Source of the DNA: Clostridia bacterium
Lineage (GTDB): Bacteria > Bacillota > Clostridia > Saccharofermentanales > UBA5734
Assembly: GCA_009929975.1 (NCBI GenBank)
Contig: RZZF01000009.1
Location: 1-16,585, forward strand
Length of the DNA stretch: 16,585 bases
Direction of reading: 5' to 3'
The position numbers and the translations under genes are program-made. Numbering within the stretch: position 1 is the stretch's first letter; every line of letters begins with the position of its first letter. Positions 12,984-16,585 of this stretch are shown one piece after another. The notes under the pieces were generated by a model, which saw only the letters and a program-made list of their open reading frames with translations, ran no database searches and was not told the DNA's origin.

Positions 12984-15060
12984 TTTTCTGCCGGTCAGCG
13001 CCGCTGACTGCGCAGCACGCGGTTGGGATCAACTGGATTTTCTCATTGTCTGCGGTGACGCTTATGTTGATCACCCCAGCTTCGGGCCGGCCATTCTCGG
13101 CCGGCTGCTCGAAGCGGAAGGTTTTCGGGTCGGGCTGATTGCCCAGCCGTCTGTCGATCACCCCAGCGATGTCATGGCGATGGGTCGTCCGCGTCTGGCG
13201 GTCCTGGTCGCTTCAGGCGTGGTTGATTCGATGGTTGACAATTATACGGCCGCACGCCGTCCGCGGACTGATGACCGTTATTCAGCCGGTGGCCAGGGCG
13301 GCCGCCGGCCAGACAGGGCCACCATCCGCTATTGCAACATGGTGCGCGACCAGATGGGGGATATCCCGCTGATCATCGGCGGGATTGAAGCCAGCCTGCG
13401 CCGGATGGCCCATTATGATTACTGGGACCACAAAGTCCGCCGCAGCATTCTGCAGGACAGCCAGGCTGATCTGCTGGTCTACGGAATGGGCGAACTGACC
13501 CTGCTGGAGATTGCCAGACTGCTCGACCGCGGTGTACCGGTCAGCAGCTTGAACAGCCTGCGCGGCACCTGCTCACTGGTCCGTGAGGACCAGCTGCCGA
13601 AAAAAACGGCCGCGTTTCTGGAACAGCCTGGGTTTGGCGACTGGTTCTGGCGACCATGTGATCCGGATTCCCTGCCTGATGATCTGGATCAGCTGTTTCC
13701 GGCGGATTCGCAGTATGTCCTGCTGCCCGACTACGAGACCGTCTCTACGGATAAGACCGCCTATGCCCTGGCATTCCGCATGTTGTATCTGGAGCAGGAT
13801 CCGCAGCATGGGCGGACATTGATCCAGCCGCATGGGCACCGCCTCCTGATCCAGAACCCGCCGCAGCGGCCGCTGCGGACGGAGGAAATGGATCGTGTCT
13901 ATGATCTGCCCTATACCCGCCGGCCGCACCCGGTGTATGACGCATCCGGCGGCGTTCCGGCGATCGCTGAAGTCGGTATGAGTATTGTCAGCCATCGCGG
14001 CTGCTACGGCGGATGTCATTTCTGCGCGATCGCGCTGCATCAGGGCAGAATCATCCAGCATCGCAGTGAAGCATCGGTTGTGCGGGAAGCGGAACGGATT
14101 ATCGGGCAGCCGGATTTCAAAGGGTATATCCATGATGTTGGCGGGCCAACCGCCAATTTCGCCCGTCCGGCCTGCGCCAGACAGCGGGGCGGCGGTGTCT
14201 GCCGCAATCGGCAGTGTCTCTTTCCGGAGCCCTGTCCGGCGCTTGAAGCTGACCACCGTCCTTATATGGATCTGCTGAACCGTATTCGCCAGCTGGACAA
14301 AGTCAAACGTGTCTTTGTCCGTTCCGGTGTCCGGTTTGACTATCTGCTGCTGGATCAGGAGAATGATTTTCTCGATCAGCTGTGCCGCTACCATGTCAGC
14401 GGGCAGCTCAAGGTCGCGCCCGAGCATTACAGCCGGCAGGCCCTGGCTGCTATGGGCAAGCCGCCGCCGGAAGTGTATGAACGGTTCAGCCGGCTGTTCA
14501 CGGAAAAGAACATTGAACTGGATAAGAAGCAGTATCTGGTGCCGTATCTGATATCCGGACATCCGGGCTGTACCCTGGATGACGCGATTGAAATGGCGGA
14601 AGTCATTCATCGCGGACAGGTCATACCGGAGCAGGTGCAGGATTTCTATCCGACACCGGGTACTTTGTCGACGACCATGTATCATACGGGACTTGATCCT
14701 TTGACGATGAAACCGATTCATGTTGTCAAAGGTGAGGAAAAAACCATGCAGCGCGCTCTGCTGCAATACCGATACGCCAAAAATAGGCCGCTTGTGGCAA
14801 AAGCACTTCGTATGGCCGGGCGGACCGATCTGATCGGAACCGGACCGGATGCTCTGATCCCGCCGTCAGGACAGGGAAGCCGGAAGCCGGCGGGATCCAG
14901 CAGAATAAACGGAACTGATAAGGGGGAAATCAACGATGGCAACCATCATCAACGGAAAAGAACTGGCCGCGGCCATGCGCCGTCAGATCGCCGCACAGGT
15001 TCAGCGCATCACGGAGGGAAAAGGCGTCCGGCCGGGTCTGGCCGTCATCCAGGTCGGTGA
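12970..15060 (+). CDS. ygiQ: YgiQ family radical SAM protein
   Basis: A 696-residue radical S-adenosylmethionine protein. The iron-sulfur motif is C-x3-C-x2-C at 345, 349 and 352 ([12 protein letters not shown]), behind a cobalamin-binding-like N-terminal half with [11 protein letters not shown] and [19 protein letters not shown] second cysteine cluster (C402, C411, C416, C422) and KVAPEHYS are typical of the family. The molecular role of YgiQ is not settled. I start at ATG 12970, which gives [10 protein letters not shown] and has GGGAG six bases upstream; GTG 12952 and ATG 12964 are in-frame alternatives. The frame runs past the expected end, overlapping folD by 125 bases, and the last about 60 residues are an arginine-, glycine- and histidine-rich tail not expected in the family. 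Other-frame stops at 14906-14908 and 14916-14918 suggest a frameshift may have extended it. Confidence 0.92.
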   Translation: MNRLDFLPVSAADCAARGWDQLDFLIVCGDAYVDHPSFGPAILGRLLEAEGFRVGLIAQPSVDHPSDVMAMGRPRLAVLVASGVVDSMVDNYTAARRPRTDDRYSAGGQGGRRPDRATIRYCNMVRDQMGDIPLIIGGIEASLRRMAHYDYWDHKVRRSILQDSQADLLVYGMGELTLLEIARLLDRGVPVSSLNSLRGTCSLVREDQLPKKTAAFLEQPGFGDWFWRPCDPDSLPDDLDQLFPADSQYVLLPDYETVSTDKTAYALAFRMLYLEQDPQHGRTLIQPHGHRLLIQNPPQRPLRTEEMDRVYDLPYTRRPHPVYDASGGVPAIAEVGMSIVSHRGCYGGCHFCAIALHQGRIIQHRSEASVVREAERIIGQPDFKGYIHDVGGPTANFARPACARQRGGGVCRNRQCLFPEPCPALEADHRPYMDLLNRIRQLDKVKRVFVRSGVRFDYLLLDQENDFLDQLCRYHVSGQLKVAPEHYSRQALAAMGKPPPEVYERFSRLFTEKNIELDKKQYLVPYLISGHPGCTLDDAIEMAEVIHRGQVIPEQVQDFYPTPGTLSTTMYHTGLDPLTMKPIHVVKGEEKTMQRALLQYRYAKNRPLVAKALRMAGRTDLIGTGPDALIPPSGQGSRKPAGSSRINGTDKGEINDGNHHQRKRTGRGHAPSDRRTGSAHHGGKRRPAGSGRHPGR

Positions 15061-15826
15061 GGACCCGGCATCCAGCATCTATGTGCGCAATAAGCAGAAG
15101 GCCTGCAGTGAATGCGGCATCCATTCATTCGGCTATGAGCTGCCGGCAGACGCGGAACAAAAACATGTCCTTGAACTGATTGAGACCCTGAACCATGATG
15201 AACAGGTGAGCGGTATTCTCTGCCAGCTGCCGCTGCCGGCCCATCTCGACGAGTTCGTGATCACCCAGGCCATCCAGCCGGAGAAGGATGTCGACGGGTT
15301 CCACGCTGTCAATATTGGTCTGCTCTCGATGGGCCGGGATTGTCTTGTTTCCTGCACTCCGTCCGGGATCATGGCCATGCTGCGGCATTATGAGATCCCC
15401 ATCAGCGGTCAGCGCTGTGTCATCATCGGCCGCAGCAATATTGTCGGGAAACCGGTTGCCCAGCTGATGTTGAACGCACATGCCACGGTGACGGTCGCCC
15501 ACTCGAGAACCCGTGATCTGCCGGCCCTGTGCCGCCAGGCGGATATCCTGATCTCGGCGGTCGGCCGGGCCGGATTCGTCACCGCTGATTTCGTCAAACC
15601 CGGTGCTGCCGTCATCGATGTCGGCATCAACCGTGGTGACGACGGAAAAGTGACCGGCGATGTCGATTTTCCAGCTGTTCAGGACATCGCGGCTGCGATT
15701 ACGCCCGTTCCCGGCGGAGTCGGACCGATGACGATCACCATGCTCCTGGAAAATACCGTCAAGGCGTTCCTTCGTCAGCACCATTGGCAGGATGAGTTCC
15801 CGTCAGCTGATACCATTACCGCCTGA
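14936..15826 (+). CDS. folD: Bifunctional methylenetetrahydrofolate dehydrogenase/cyclohydrolase
   Basis: A 296-residue cytosolic enzyme that interconverts 5,10-methylene-, methenyl- and 10-formyl-tetrahydrofolate, supplying formyl groups for purines and initiator Met-tRNA. The catalytic stretch SSIYVRNKQKAC carries the key lysine (K53). QLPLP (97-101), PEKDVDGF (115-122), CTPSG (140-144), the NADP-binding GRSNIVGKP (165-173) and the closing PVPGGVGPMT follow in order. Length is normal (about 280-300). The SD AAGGGGG lies nine bases before the ATG, within the ygiQ reading frame. The gene probably belongs to the same transcript as its upstream neighbours. Confidence 0.97.
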   Translation: MATIINGKELAAAMRRQIAAQVQRITEGKGVRPGLAVIQVGEDPASSIYVRNKQKACSECGIHSFGYELPADAEQKHVLELIETLNHDEQVSGILCQLPLPAHLDEFVITQAIQPEKDVDGFHAVNIGLLSMGRDCLVSCTPSGIMAMLRHYEIPISGQRCVIIGRSNIVGKPVAQLMLNAHATVTVAHSRTRDLPALCRQADILISAVGRAGFVTADFVKPGAAVIDVGINRGDDGKVTGDVDFPAVQDIAAAITPVPGGVGPMTITMLLENTVKAFLRQHHWQDEFPSADTITA

Positions 15827-15848
15827 GCCTGATACCGCCTGAGCGCGT
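15817..15848 (+). repeat. Short tandem duplication at the folD stop codon
   Basis: A 16-base unit occurs twice in a row (15817-15832 and 15833-15848). The first 12 bases, TACCGCCTGAGC, are identical in both. The first copy contains the folD TGA stop and the second lies just outside the gene. Confidence 0.7.
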
Positions 15849-15879
15849 AAATAATCGTCCGGATAAGGAGACTCTTCCT

Positions 15880-16585
15880 ATGCAGCCTATTCGATCAGCA
15901 GAGATCCTCTGTGTCGGCACCGAACTGCTTCTCGGCCAGATTGTCAACACCAATGCCGCGTGGCTGGCCCGTGAACTGAGTGATCTTGGTGTCACATCTT
16001 ATTACCAGACCGTCGTCGGCGACAACCGGCAGCGCCTGCTGGCCGCGCTCAAGCAAAGCGCGTCGCGTTCAGACCTGGTCATCCTGACCGGCGGTCTGGG
16101 ACCGACCCGTGATGATCTGACCATGGCGACTGCCGCCGAATTCGCAGGTGTCGCGCTCAAGACAGATGAACACAGCCGGCAGCGGATCGCCGCCTACTTT
16201 ACCCAGCTGGGCCGCATCCATGTCACAGATAATAACTGGAAACAGGCGCTGATGCCGGAACATGCCAGGGTGCTTGATAATGATCATGGTACGGCACCCG
16301 GCGCGATCCTGACGATCAATGATTCCGACCGTACGGTCTATCTGGTGCTCCTGCCCGGTCCTCCGTCGGAAATGCGTCCGATGTTCGGTGGGCTCGTCGC
16401 GCCCTGGATTCGCGAAATCAGCGAAACGAGGCTGCATCACCGCTTCGTCCGGATGATCGGCATTGGCGAGTCGTCAGCGGAATCAGAGCTGATGGACCTG
16501 ATTGAACAACAGACAAACCCGACGATCGCGCCGTATGCGTCAGAAGGTGAAGTCGTTTTCCGTCTGACCCAGGCGGTTCAGGGGG
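15880..16585 (+). CDS. cinA: CinA family protein (competence/damage-inducible), N-terminal part
   Basis: The frame opens at ATG 15880 and stays open to the window edge, giving 235 codons, so the C-terminus is missing. The visible part is the MoaB/MogA-like domain: EILCVGTELLLGQIVNTN at the start, LTGGLGPTRDDLT near residue 70, NDHGTAPGAI and LLPGPPSEM. In other bacteria CinA proteins can have NMN deamidase activity in a separate C-terminal domain and ADP-ribose pyrophosphatase activity in the N-terminal domain. The C-terminal domain cannot be seen here. The SD GGATAAGGAG (15861-15870) lies nine bases before the ATG, 53 bases after folD. In many Bacillota cinA precedes recA, which may lie just beyond the window. 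Confidence 0.95.
   Translation, partial: MQPIRSAEILCVGTELLLGQIVNTNAAWLARELSDLGVTSYYQTVVGDNRQRLLAALKQSASRSDLVILTGGLGPTRDDLTMATAAEFAGVALKTDEHSRQRIAAYFTQLGRIHVTDNNWKQALMPEHARVLDNDHGTAPGAILTINDSDRTVYLVLLPGPPSEMRPMFGGLVAPWIREISETRLHHRFVRMIGIGESSAESELMDLIEQQTNPTIAPYASEGEVVFRLTQAVQG

Noticed and set aside
13573..14766. 397-codon open frame on the minus strand inside ygiQ
   Set aside because: It is antisense to a clear radical SAM gene and has no recognisable domain; long antisense frames are common in G+C-rich genes.
1..16585. CRISPR arrays, insertion sequences, phage genes or origin
   Set aside because: No regularly spaced repeats, transposase, integrase, phage structural genes or DnaA-box clusters were seen.

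Overview
This window reads as ordinary core chromosome from a fairly G+C-rich bacterium (G+C clearly above half by eye; not computed). Strong AGGAGG-type ribosome binding sites, sigma-70/sigma-A type promoters, an ECF-transporter S component beside a type III pantothenate kinase homologue, and a spoIIIE/ftsK - ygiQ - folD - cinA gene order all suggest a Bacillota (clostridial-type) organism. That placement is an inference. UGA is used as a stop, and the tRNAs carry an encoded CCA. One oddity is that the partial PurM at the left edge resembles the AIR synthase form familiar from Bacteroidetes.

Left part (1-2353): the 3' end of purM is followed by a divergent coaX-like gene (type III pantothenate kinase family) and by an ECF S component, probably panT, with its own strong promoter and a palindrome just downstream of the -10. 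Together kinase homologue and transporter suggest pantothenate salvage for CoA. However, the kinase homologue lacks several signature residues. rpsO (ribosomal protein S15) follows with its own promoter and a hairpin leader.

Middle (2354-8199): a terminator-like hairpin and a structured leader precede pnp (polynucleotide phosphorylase), which carries an unusual RGG-repeat tail. Next come tRNA-Pro(GGG), with its own promoter and terminator, and a lone 962-residue protein with the full LacZ-type (GH2) layout. In that protein the catalytic glutamates and most active-site residues are replaced, so it looks like a non-catalytic glycosidase relative. tRNA-Trp(CCA) lies convergent to it on the minus strand, with a shared bidirectional terminator between them.

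Right part (8200-16585): two divergent promoters (tRNA-Trp leftward, proC rightward) open a tight rightward run: proC, rnhA, a Nudix ADP-ribose pyrophosphatase, spoIIIE/ftsK, ygiQ, folD and the 5' part of cinA. The first joints overlap by 1-14 bases, which suggests one transcript and translational coupling. The ygiQ frame runs 125 bases into folD, which is unusual. The cluster mixes proline synthesis, RNA:DNA hybrid removal, nucleotide clean-up, chromosome translocation and one-carbon metabolism; it looks like a housekeeping operon and not a single pathway.

No insertion sequence, phage gene, CRISPR array or origin was seen. The most interesting items are the apparently dead LacZ relative between the two tRNA genes, the CoaX homologue with altered catalytic motifs beside a pantothenate-type transporter, and the structured leaders of rpsO and pnp. 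No gene-free stretch exceeds 300 bases.
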